The notes under the pieces were generated by a model, which ran no database searches, was not told the origin of the DNA, and saw only the letters and a list, made by a program, of their open reading frames with translations. A program made the position numbers and the translations under genes. Shown here piece after piece: positions 1 through 6,900 of a stretch of 18,185 nt of DNA. Source of the DNA: PALSA-1004 sp046596405. Its GTDB lineage: Bacteria > Pseudomonadota > Gammaproteobacteria > Burkholderiales > SG8-41. How positions within the stretch are numbered: position 1 is the stretch's first letter; each line of letters begins with the position of its first letter. The stretch lies in contig JBKJMN010000029.1 in the NCBI GenBank assembly GCA_046596405.1, positions 1 through 18,185 on the forward strand. The letters are read 5' to 3'.

Positions 1-755
1 TGGTGGGCGACATTGCCTCATGCGTCTCGGCGCTGCTCGCGGCGATTAACTCAACTACGGGCGCCGGCTGGACGAAACCGCCCGCGGAATGGCTCGACGC
101 CATCAACGAGCGCAAGACGAAGAACGTGGCCAAGATGGCGGAGACGCTGGCGAAGAACCCGTCGCCGATGAATTTCCACAGTGCGCTGAACGTCGTGCGT
201 GACATCGTCAAAGCCAACCCTGACGCGATGCTCGTCAACGAGGGCGCCAACACGCTGGACTTCACGCGCAGCATCGTCGACATGTACAAGCCAAGGAAGC
301 GCATCGACGTCGGCACCTGGGGCATCATGGGCGTCGGGATGGGCTACTGCGTCGCCGCCGCAGTGGTTACCAAGCAGCAGGTTATCGCAGTCGAGGGCGA
401 CAGCGCCTTCGGCTTCTCGGGCATGGAAGTCGAGACCATCTGCCGCTACAACCTGCCGGTGTGCATCGTGGTGATGAATAACAACGGCGTGTACAAGGGC
501 ACGGACGTGAACCCGACCGGCGGTCCCGATGTGGCGCCCACCGTGTTCGTCAAGGGTGCGCGCTATGACAAACTCATGGAGGCGTTTGGTGGTGTCGGTG
601 CGCACGCGACGACCCCGGCCGAGTTGCGCAAGGCGATGGAAGAAGCCATCCGCTCGAAGCAGCCGACGCTCATCAACGCCGTCATCGACGAAACCGCCGG
701 CACCGAAAGCGGCCGCATCACGAGCCTTAACCCGCAAAGCGCCAAAAAGAAATAG
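1..755 (+). CDS. oxc: Oxalyl-CoA decarboxylase, C-terminal part (5' end outside window)
   Basis: This is the C-terminal part of a thiamine-diphosphate (ThDP) enzyme that converts oxalyl-CoA to formyl-CoA and CO2 in the cytoplasm. The reading frame is open from the left edge, so the first visible GTG is internal and not a start. About 250 residues are visible, against roughly 565 for the known family. The ThDP/Mg-binding segment is clear: GDSAFGFSGMEVE at about residues 132-144 of the visible part, followed by NNNGVYKG about 27 residues after GDS. NEGANTLDFTR and GTWGIMGVGMGY are also typical of oxalyl-CoA decarboxylases rather than acetolactate synthases. The protein ends in a lysine-rich tail, as does the next gene product. 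The formyl-CoA transferase gene 105 bp downstream supports the assignment. I see no frameshift. Confidence 0.93.
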   Translation, partial: VGDIASCVSALLAAINSTTGAGWTKPPAEWLDAINERKTKNVAKMAETLAKNPSPMNFHSALNVVRDIVKANPDAMLVNEGANTLDFTRSIVDMYKPRKRIDVGTWGIMGVGMGYCVAAAVVTKQQVIAVEGDSAFGFSGMEVETICRYNLPVCIVVMNNNGVYKGTDVNPTGGPDVAPTVFVKGARYDKLMEAFGGVGAHATTPAELRKAMEEAIRSKQPTLINAVIDETAGTESGRITSLNPQSAKKK

Positions 756-798
756 CGCCAGGAGCGGACGCGACAACGCGCGCCGCTCAAGCAGGCGT

Positions 799-830
799 CC
801 CGTCGAACGGCCGCAAACGCCGTTCACGGG
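799..830 (+). other. Hairpin in the oxc-frc intergenic gap
   Basis: An inverted repeat forms a 7-bp perfect stem (GAACGGC/GCCGTTC, 7-base loop), extended by CCCGT/ACGGG after a single bulged C. No T-run follows, so it is not a good intrinsic terminator. It may be an RNA stability or processing hairpin between two cotranscribed genes. The rest of the 105-bp gap holds only the frc ribosome binding site. Confidence 0.5.
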
Positions 831-860
831 CCGCCGAAAAACCGCATTGAGAGGAAACCT

Positions 861-2129
861 ATGGAAGCATTAAAAGGCGTAAGAATTCTCGACATGACCC
901 ACGTGCAGGCGGGGCCGACGTGCTCGCAGTTGCTCGCGTGGATGGGCGCAGACGTAATCAAGTTCGAGAATCCGGCCGGCGACGCGACCCGCGGCCAGTT
1001 GCGCGACGTGCCGAATGCCGACAGCCTTTATTTCACCATGTTGAATTGCAACAAGCGGTCCATTACGGTGAATATGAAGAACCCCGAGGGCAAGGCGGTG
1101 TTCGTCGAGCTGCTCAAGAAATGCGACATCATCATGGAGAACTTCGGGCCCGGTGTGCTCGACCGCTTCGGCTTCACGTGGGAAAAAATCCATGAGATCA
1201 ACCCGAAGATCGTGATGGGGTCGATCAAAGGCTTCGGCTCGAGCGGCCCGTACGCCGACTTCAAAGCGTACGAGAACGTCGCGCAGGCCATGGGCGGCGC
1301 GATGAGCACCACCGGCGTTCCCGACGGTCCGCCCTTTGTGACCGGCGCGCAGATTGGCGATTCGGGCACCGGCCTGCATCTCGCAATCGGCTTGCTGGCG
1401 GCGCTGCGCCAGGCGGAGAAGAGCGGGCAGGGGCAGTACGTCGAGGTTGCGATGATGGACGGGGTGATGAATCTGTGTCGGGTAAAGTTCCGCGACCATC
1501 AGCGGCTGACCCGCGGCGACCTGCCCGAGTATTCGGTGCCGACGTACAAAGACATGGGAGACGTGCCGCGCGCTGGCAACGATTCCGGCGGCGGTCAACT
1601 CGGCAACGCGATTCACTGCAAGCCGCACGGTGCCAATGACTGGCTTTACATCGTCGTGCAGGAGGCGGTATGGGATGCGCTCGCCAAACGCATCGGGCCC
1701 GAGGTGCATATCCCCGATCTGGCCACCGACGCGCGGTTCTCGACCATCAATGAGCGGCGCAAGCATCAGCAACTGATGTGGACCTTGATTAACAAATTCG
1801 CGGAGAACTACACCAAGCGCGAGCTGATGGCGATCCTCAACCCGCTCGACGTTCCCTGCGGCCCGATCATGAGCACCGAGGACCTGGCCACCGACGAGCA
1901 CGTGCGCGGACGGGACATGTGGGTCGAACTCGACCACCCGCAACGCGGCAAGTGGTACAACGTCGGCATGCCGATCAAGCTGTCGGCATCCCCCGCGAAG
2001 ATAGAGCGTTCACCGACGCTGGGCGAACACACCGACGAGATCCTCAAAGAAGTGCTCGGTTTGAGCGACACCGATATTGTTGCGAAAAGAACGGCAGGCG
2101 CGTTCTCGTCACCGCCGAAGAAGAAATAG
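861..2129 (+). CDS. frc: Formyl-CoA:oxalate CoA-transferase (class III CoA-transferase)
   Basis: This enzyme moves CoA from formyl-CoA to oxalate, giving oxalyl-CoA for the upstream decarboxylase and releasing formate. The 422 residues match the usual length of about 428. The N-terminus (ALKGVRILDMTHVQAGP) and the GADVIKFE segment are standard for the CaiB/BaiF family. The catalytic aspartate is likely Asp167 in GAQIGDSGTGLH, equivalent to Asp169 of the Oxalobacter enzyme. The flexible glycine loop is visible as SGGGQLG at residues 242-248. The start is supported by GAGG six bases upstream. The stop codon TAG lies within a strong AGGAGG Shine-Dalgarno that serves a short ORF downstream. Other class III CoA-transferases are possible, but the adjacent oxc makes frc the most likely. 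Confidence 0.93.
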   Translation: MEALKGVRILDMTHVQAGPTCSQLLAWMGADVIKFENPAGDATRGQLRDVPNADSLYFTMLNCNKRSITVNMKNPEGKAVFVELLKKCDIIMENFGPGVLDRFGFTWEKIHEINPKIVMGSIKGFGSSGPYADFKAYENVAQAMGGAMSTTGVPDGPPFVTGAQIGDSGTGLHLAIGLLAALRQAEKSGQGQYVEVAMMDGVMNLCRVKFRDHQRLTRGDLPEYSVPTYKDMGDVPRAGNDSGGGQLGNAIHCKPHGANDWLYIVVQEAVWDALAKRIGPEVHIPDLATDARFSTINERRKHQQLMWTLINKFAENYTKRELMAILNPLDVPCGPIMSTEDLATDEHVRGRDMWVELDHPQRGKWYNVGMPIKLSASPAKIERSPTLGEHTDEILKEVLGLSDTDIVAKRTAGAFSSPPKKK

Positions 2130-2139
2130 GAGGTTCAGT

Positions 2140-2172
2140 ATGAAAATCGCTATTATTGGCCAGCAGGATTTT
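2140..2172 (+). repeat. Direct repeat copy 1 (33 bp)
   Basis: This 33-bp segment recurs at 2237-2269 with a single difference (ATC versus ATT at the third codon). Here it lies directly behind a strong Shine-Dalgarno. The downstream copy is the true 5' end of the formyltransferase gene. Removing 97 bp would restore a normal gene start after AGGAGG, so copy 1 may mark the ancestral start. Confidence 0.9.
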
Positions 2173-2217
2173 AGTTTCGACCTAACGTGCGCTGACGCGA
2201 ACGTTAGTCTCCACTGA
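2140..2217 (+). CDS. Possible 25-codon leader ORF copying the start of the next gene
   Basis: An ATG preceded by an ideal Shine-Dalgarno (AGGAGG at 2128-2133, overlapping the frc stop) opens a 25-codon frame ending in TGA at 2215-2217. Its first 11 residues, MKIAIIGQQDF, are identical to those of the formyltransferase starting at 2237. The frame then reads into unrelated sequence. The offset between the copies is 97 bp, so the leader is out of frame with the real gene. It ends nine bases before the GGGAG ribosome binding site of that gene, an arrangement suited to translational coupling. It is either a decayed remnant of a duplication or a functional leader; the sequence alone does not decide. 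Confidence 0.4.
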   Translation: MKIAIIGQQDFSFDLTCADANVSLH

Positions 2218-2225
2218 AATCCTGC
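2163..2225 (+). repeat. Quasi-palindrome in the formyltransferase leader
   Basis: The outer arms 2163-2175 (GCAGGATTTTAGT) and 2213-2225 (ACTGAAATCCTGC) pair over 13 positions with one G-U wobble. The inner arms CTAACGT (2182-2188) and ACGTTAG (2201-2207) pair perfectly, and GCG/CGC can extend the stem around a CTGA loop. The 5' outer arm lies within the duplicated coding copy. The 3' arm ends one base before the GGGAG ribosome binding site of the next gene. The structure may control initiation or be a scar of a fold-back replication event. Confidence 0.65.
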
Positions 2226-2236
2226 CGGGAGAAAAC

Positions 2237-2269
2237 ATGAAAATTGCTATTATTGGCCAGCAGGATTTT
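2237..2269 (+). repeat. Direct repeat copy 2 (33 bp, true gene start)
   Basis: This is the second copy of the 33-bp segment at 2140-2172, differing only at a silent third codon position. It encodes the first 11 residues of the formyltransferase. Its GCAGGATTT (2260-2268) is also complementary to AAATCCTGC (2217-2225), so the 3' arm of the upstream hairpin has two possible partners. Confidence 0.9.
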
Positions 2270-3169
2270 GGTAAAGCCGTGCTCGAAGCGTTTCTCGCGC
2301 GGGGTGACACGGTCGCCGCCGTGTTTTGCGCGCCGGAAAAGGAAGGCGCGCGCCCCGACGCATTGCGCGCGGCGGCGCAGGAGCGGGGCATCAAGGTTCA
2401 CCAGTTCAAATCATTGCGCGCGCCGGAAGCTATTCAGGCAATGCAAGACACGAATGCGGAAATCGGCATCATGGCGTTCGTGCTGCAATTTGCGCCGCAG
2501 GAACTCGTCACCATTCCACGTCACGGCACCATCCAGTACCACCCGTCGCTGCTGCCGAAGTATCGCGGCCCCAGCTCGATCAACTGGCCGATCATCAAAG
2601 GCGAAATCGAGACGGGATTGACCATATTTCGTCCGTCGGACGGCCTGGATGAAGGCGCCGTCATCCTCCAGAAGAAAACGCCACTCAGCGCCGACGACAC
2701 TCTCGGCACGGTTTATTTCGATCGCCTGTTCCCGCTGGGCGTGAGCGCGATGCTGGAAGCGGCCGATCTGGTGGTCGCCGGCAAGCACAAGGAAGCGGTG
2801 CAGGACGAATCGCAGGCGAGCTATGAGGGCTGGTGCCGCTCCGCCGAAGCGAGGATCGACTGGGCCAAGCCCATCGACCACGTCTATAACCTGATTCGCG
2901 GCTGCAACCCGGCACCGGGCGCGTGGACGACGCACAACGGCAAAAAGTTGCAAATATTTGACGCCCGCAAAATCGTTTCCCGGCGATTCGCCGACGTCGC
3001 GGGGAAAATCGGCGAAGTCACCGATGTATCGGCGCAAAGTTTTAAAGTGACCGCCCAGGGCGGCGTCGTCGAGGTGTTGAAGGCGCGCTTCGAGGATGGC
3101 AAGAAGCTCAGCGGCGGAGAAATCGCCCAGACGGGGGGCGTAGCAGCCGGTACTCTGCTGGGCACCTGA
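2237..3169 (+). CDS. Formyltransferase family protein (10-formyl-THF hydrolase/dehydrogenase N-domain type)
   Basis: This 310-residue protein has the two-domain layout of methionyl-tRNA formyltransferases. The Rossmann-like formyltransferase domain covers about 1-200 and the C-terminal OB-like domain about 205-305. MKIAIIGQQDFG, YHPSLLPKYRGPSSINW and GLDEGAVILQKK follow the N-terminal domain of 10-formyltetrahydrofolate dehydrogenase more closely than Fmt. The probable catalytic pair is His102 and Asp138, with the 36-residue spacing of that family. GGGAG five bases upstream supports the ATG at 2237. It sits at the end of the oxc-frc operon, ahead of a terminator. I infer a role in the C1 unit released from oxalate, for example moving formyl groups to or from tetrahydrofolate. 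The substrate cannot be read from sequence, and a second Fmt is the main alternative. Confidence 0.85.
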   Translation: MKIAIIGQQDFGKAVLEAFLARGDTVAAVFCAPEKEGARPDALRAAAQERGIKVHQFKSLRAPEAIQAMQDTNAEIGIMAFVLQFAPQELVTIPRHGTIQYHPSLLPKYRGPSSINWPIIKGEIETGLTIFRPSDGLDEGAVILQKKTPLSADDTLGTVYFDRLFPLGVSAMLEAADLVVAGKHKEAVQDESQASYEGWCRSAEARIDWAKPIDHVYNLIRGCNPAPGAWTTHNGKKLQIFDARKIVSRRFADVAGKIGEVTDVSAQSFKVTAQGGVVEVLKARFEDGKKLSGGEIAQTGGVAAGTLLGT

Positions 3170-3189
3170 CGCACACCAAAAATCGCCGC

Positions 3190-3216
3190 AAAAAGCCGCC
3201 CAGTGCGGCTTTTTTT
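3190..3216 (+). terminator. Intrinsic terminator of the oxalate operon
   Basis: A perfect GCCGC/GCGGC stem (3195-3199 and 3205-3209) with loop CCAGT is flanked by an A-run and followed by seven T residues. It lies 20 bp after the formyltransferase stop codon. The A/T flanks extend the stem to about 10 bp. Confidence 0.92.
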
Positions 3217-3287
3217 ACTTTGTTGTGGAGGCTTATCACGCGTTTCGCAAGTGCTTACTGACCTTCTTAATGGGCTCTTTCAACGCT

Positions 3288-3303
3288 CGGTACGGCCATT
3301 GCT
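3288..3303 (+). promoter_or_regulatory. Sigma-54-like promoter upstream of the CHASE2 kinase gene
   Basis: CGGTACGGCCATTGCT fits the sigma-54 pattern TGGCACRN4TTGCW at 14 of 16 positions, counting the four free ones. The invariant GG and GC are at correct spacing; mismatches are at positions 1 and 4. It would give an untranslated leader of about 168 bases before 3482. The 265-bp gap 3217-3481 is clearly more AT-rich than its surroundings. Near its end TAGAAT (3452-3457) could also be a sigma-70 -10 box, but no good -35 accompanies it. Confidence 0.4.
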
Positions 3304-3481
3304 TACGTCTGATCGACGAGCGCAAACAAAAGGACCCTGTTTTTGCGGGCAGTTTAACGAAATTTGGTGGCGTTTCTAGCGCACTTATGAAAAAAATCAT
3401 ATACTTGTCGGCAAATACCGTAAAATATTTCAGTCTCCAGCGATAACCCATTAGAATAAAAATATAAAAATCAGGACAGGG

Positions 3482-6046
3482 ATGAAAAGTTTGACCTTTT
3501 GGAAGTCGGATTGGTTTCTGGGGTTGATGGTCGCGCTCGTGTTACTGATCGCGTCCGGCGGCGACCTTATCCAGAGCCTCGAGCGCAAGGCCTACGACCT
3601 GGGTGTGCGGTCGGCGTCGCGCACGCCTTCCGACCGTATAGCGGTCATCGCGATCGATGATCAAAGCATCGCGAACATCGGGCGCTGGCCGTGGCCGCGC
3701 GATGTGCACGCGAAGATGACCGATATCCTCGCGAACGCCAAAGCCAAAACCATTGGCTATACGGCATTTTTTTTCGAACCTCAGGTGGACGCCGGTCTCG
3801 CGTACATTAACAAGATCAATGAGGCGTACGCGGCTTCGAAATTGAAGGGTTCTCACGATCCCGAAGCGGAAAAGCTCGAAGCCTTGCTCGCCGAGGCTGC
3901 CGGCGCGCTGAATACGGACCAGCGACTCGCCGAAAGCTTCAAGAAATCGAACAACGTGCTGTTGCCGATGGTGTTTCAGCAGTTTCCGTTCGAGCCGCAG
4001 GGCAATCCTGACAAGCCGCTGCCGGATAACATTCTGGCGAACGGCATTGCGATGAAGGACAAAAACGCCGACGTCCTCCCGCCGCCGGGAATAAACCCCG
4101 CCTATCCGATACCGGAGCTCGCTGCGAGCGCCGTTGGCATTGGCCACCTCAACGCTCAGCCTGACGTCGACGGCGCCATCCGCACCGAGCCGCTGATCGT
4201 GCGGTACTACGACCGGTATTTCCCGTCGCTGTCCTTGATGCTGGTCGCGAAATATTTGAATTTGCAGGTAGCCGATCTGCAACCCAAGCCGGGCGAAGAC
4301 GTGCGGATCGGGAAACTGCGCGTGCGCACCGATCCCGAATTACGAATGTATACGTTTTTTTACAGCGAGTCCGGTGACAAGCGCGCGTTCCCGATCGATT
4401 CGTTCTTTGATGTGTATACCGGCAAGATTCCGGCCTCCAAGTATCAGGATAAGATCGTGCTGATCGGCGCCACCGCGACGGGGCTCGGAATTTCGCAGGT
4501 CACGCCGGTTTCGCCCCGCATGGCGCCGGTTGAAACGCTCGCGCATTCGGTGTCAAGCATCATGAAGGAAGATTTTTTCATTGCGCCCGCGTGGGGCGTA
4601 TGGGTCGAGAAACTCGTGTTTGTGCTCGTCGCGGCCTATCTGATCGGCTTGCTGCCGCAACTCAAAGCGGGGATGGGCGCGATTTGCACGGCCTCGCTGT
4701 TCGTCCTGCTGCTCGTTGCTCACTTTGTGCTCATGGGAACCCAGTTGCTGTGGATTCAGTTGATGGCGTCGGTTACGTTGCTCGTCGTCGGGCATCTGGC
4801 GCTGACCACCAAGCGCTTCCTGGTTACCGAGCGCAGCAAAGCACGCTCGGATGTCGACCTTGCGCAAAGTCATCGCATGCTGGGCCTGGGCTACCAGGGT
4901 CAGGGCCAGCTCGACACCGCGTTCGATTATTTCCGCAAACTGCCGGCCGACGATTCGGTGCTCGACCTGATCTACAACCTGGCGCTCGACTTCGAGCGCA
5001 AACGTCAGTTCAACAAGGCCGAGAACGCGTTCAAGTACATCGCCGAGAAAAATCCGAAGTTCAAGGATATCGCGGAACGCGTCGGGCGCGCCAAGGCGAT
5101 GTCCGAGACGGTCATCCTCGGCGGGACCGGCGGGCATCCCGGCGGCACGGTAATACTGCCCGGCGGTGGCGTCGAGAAACCGATGCTCGGCCGCTATCAA
5201 GTGGAAAAAGAACTCGGCAAGGGCGCGATGGGCGTCGTGTATCTCGGCAAAGATCCAAAAATCGGCCGGGTGGTGGCGATCAAAACGATGGCGTTGTCGC
5301 AGGAGTTCGACGCCGACGAATTGCAGGACGTCAAAGACCGGTTTTTCCGCGAAGCGGAGACCGCAGGCCGCCTCAATCATCCGCACATCGTGACGATATT
5401 CGATGCCGGCGAAGAGCACGATCTCGCCTATATTGCGATGGAGTTCCTGAAAGGCAAGGATCTGGCGCCGTTCATCAAACCGGACAACCTGCTGCCGCTG
5501 CCGAAAGTCATGAGTATCATCGCGCGTGTCTCCGAGGCGCTTTCGTATGCGCACAACAACAACGTCGTGCATCGCGACATCAAACCCGCCAACATCATGT
5601 ATGAGCTGGAAAGCGACACCGTCAAGGTTACCGACTTCGGCATCGCGCGCATCACCGACTCTTCGAAGACGAAAACCGGCATGGTGCTGGGCACGCCCAG
5701 CTATATGTCGCCCGAGCAACTTTCGGGCAAGAAAATCCAGGGCAGTTCCGATCTATTTTCGCTCGGCGTGACGTTGTATCAGATGAGCTGCGGCTACCTA
5801 CCGTTCCAGGGCGACTCGATGGCGCAACTCATGTTCAAGATCGCGAACGAGCCTCACGTCGATATCCTGACGCGCGATCCGGCCTTGCCCGCGTGCCTGG
5901 TCGATATTATCAACAAGGCGCTCGCGAAGCAGCCCGAAGATCGTTTTCAAAACGGGGACGAATTCGCGCAAGCCATCCGGGCGTGCATGGCCGACGCCGG
6001 CACGGATGCCGCAATTAAATCCGACGTAGTCGACATCGGAATCTGA
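3482..6046 (+). CDS. CHASE2-domain transmembrane Ser/Thr protein kinase
   Basis: This is an 854-residue membrane receptor kinase. An N-terminal membrane segment (about 11-25) precedes an extracytoplasmic CHASE2 sensor (about 27-365, containing the CHASE2 hallmark GRWPWPRD). Three membrane helices follow at about 376-443, then a TPR-like stretch (about 455-535), a Gly-rich linker and a C-terminal Hanks kinase domain (about 570-840). The kinase looks active: Gly loop GKGAMG 579-584, Lys601 in VAIK, HRDIKPAN at 697-704, DFG at 718-720 and MSPE at 742-745. The linker carries two threonine motifs, ETVIL (Thr543) and GTVIL (Thr556). AGGA six bases upstream supports the ATG. The PP2C phosphatase gene starts five bases after the stop, and an FHA gene follows. 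The signal sensed is unknown. Confidence 0.93.
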   Translation: MKSLTFWKSDWFLGLMVALVLLIASGGDLIQSLERKAYDLGVRSASRTPSDRIAVIAIDDQSIANIGRWPWPRDVHAKMTDILANAKAKTIGYTAFFFEPQVDAGLAYINKINEAYAASKLKGSHDPEAEKLEALLAEAAGALNTDQRLAESFKKSNNVLLPMVFQQFPFEPQGNPDKPLPDNILANGIAMKDKNADVLPPPGINPAYPIPELAASAVGIGHLNAQPDVDGAIRTEPLIVRYYDRYFPSLSLMLVAKYLNLQVADLQPKPGEDVRIGKLRVRTDPELRMYTFFYSESGDKRAFPIDSFFDVYTGKIPASKYQDKIVLIGATATGLGISQVTPVSPRMAPVETLAHSVSSIMKEDFFIAPAWGVWVEKLVFVLVAAYLIGLLPQLKAGMGAICTASLFVLLLVAHFVLMGTQLLWIQLMASVTLLVVGHLALTTKRFLVTERSKARSDVDLAQSHRMLGLGYQGQGQLDTAFDYFRKLPADDSVLDLIYNLALDFERKRQFNKAENAFKYIAEKNPKFKDIAERVGRAKAMSETVILGGTGGHPGGTVILPGGGVEKPMLGRYQVEKELGKGAMGVVYLGKDPKIGRVVAIKTMALSQEFDADELQDVKDRFFREAETAGRLNHPHIVTIFDAGEEHDLAYIAMEFLKGKDLAPFIKPDNLLPLPKVMSIIARVSEALSYAHNNNVVHRDIKPANIMYELESDTVKVTDFGIARITDSSKTKTGMVLGTPSYMSPEQLSGKKIQGSSDLFSLGVTLYQMSCGYLPFQGDSMAQLMFKIANEPHVDILTRDPALPACLVDIINKALAKQPEDRFQNGDEFAQAIRACMADAGTDAAIKSDVVDIGI

Positions 6047-6051
6047 CGACG

Positions 6052-6879
6052 ATGATAGTGAACCTGGGAACTGCACTCGAAGTCGCGACCGCGACCGATC
6101 CGGGGATGGTGCGCTCGCACAACGAGGACAGCATGGGCGCCGACGCCGAAATCGGGCTGGCGGTACTGGCCGACGGAATGGGCGGCTACAACGCAGGCGA
6201 AGTGGCGAGCGGCATCGCGGTGGCGATGCTGACCACCGAAATGAAGCAGGCCCTGGACAGCCACGAACCGCAGTCGATCGATGCGTCCGGCGAGACCCTC
6301 GCAGAAAAATTCGTGCGCGAGAATTCGGCCAAGGCGAATGCCGCGATTTACCAGACCGCGAAAAGCCAGCCGCAATACTCGGGCATGGGCACCACGCTCG
6401 TGGTGGCGCTTTTTTTCGACAATCGCATGACCGTCGGCCACATCGGCGATTCGCGCCTGTACCGGCTGCGCAAGGACGTTTTCGAGCAGGTCACGCGCGA
6501 TCATTCGCTGCTGCAGGAACAGATCGACAGCGGCATGATCACGAAAGAACAGGCGCGCTACTCGCAGAACAAGAATCTGGTGACGCGCGCGGTCGGTATC
6601 GATCCCGAGGTCGAGACCGAAATCCACACTTATAATGTGGAACCCGGCGACATCTATCTTCTGTGCTCGGATGGCTTGAGCGACATGGTCCAGGATGAAG
6701 ACATTCACTCGACGTTGAGCACGCTGCAATCGAATTTGCCGCTCGCGGCAAAGCAGTTAGTGCAACTCGCCAACGACAGCGGCGGGCGCGACAATATTTC
6801 TGTCATTCTGGTGCGGATACTAGAGGATTTCGCGGTGCCCACGGGGTGGTTTGCGAAATTCAAGGCGTGGTTTAGATAA
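6052..6879 (+). CDS. PP2C-family Ser/Thr protein phosphatase
   Basis: This 275-residue soluble metal-dependent phosphatase probably reverses phosphorylation by the upstream kinase. The PP2C motifs occur in order: RSHNEDS (21-27), ADGMGGYNAGE (metal Asp41), GMGTTLVV, GHIGDSRLYRLR, TRDHSLL, CSDGLSDMV (Asp207) and GRDNISVI (Asp247). All three expected metal-binding aspartates are present, so the enzyme should be active. The length matches bacterial Stp/PppA-type phosphatases. No membrane segment or extra domain is seen. The start lies five bases after the kinase stop without a clear Shine-Dalgarno, which suggests translational coupling. Confidence 0.95.
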   Translation: MIVNLGTALEVATATDPGMVRSHNEDSMGADAEIGLAVLADGMGGYNAGEVASGIAVAMLTTEMKQALDSHEPQSIDASGETLAEKFVRENSAKANAAIYQTAKSQPQYSGMGTTLVVALFFDNRMTVGHIGDSRLYRLRKDVFEQVTRDHSLLQEQIDSGMITKEQARYSQNKNLVTRAVGIDPEVETEIHTYNVEPGDIYLLCSDGLSDMVQDEDIHSTLSTLQSNLPLAAKQLVQLANDSGGRDNISVILVRILEDFAVPTGWFAKFKAWFR

Positions 6880-6900
6880 TAAGGTTACAGGGATATTGCC

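Noticed and set aside
870..1943. 357-codon antisense frame across frc
   Set aside because: It is a shadow of a well-supported gene: Arg/His/Val-rich translation with no family features.
2140..2236. Insertion sequence or mobile element in the formyltransferase leader
   Set aside because: A palindrome and a 33-bp repeat exist, but there is no transposase. The repeat is too long for a usual target duplication and one arm uses duplicated coding sequence, so a replication fold-back or duplication is more likely.
3225..3446. 73-codon GTG-started frame in the gap before the kinase gene
   Set aside because: It has no Shine-Dalgarno, no recognisable motif and atypical composition, and it starts nine bases after a terminator in an AT-rich promoter region. 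It covers the sigma-54-like site.
4553..5719. 388-codon antisense frame across the kinase gene
   Set aside because: The kinase motifs on the plus strand are intact and the antisense translation shows no family pattern.
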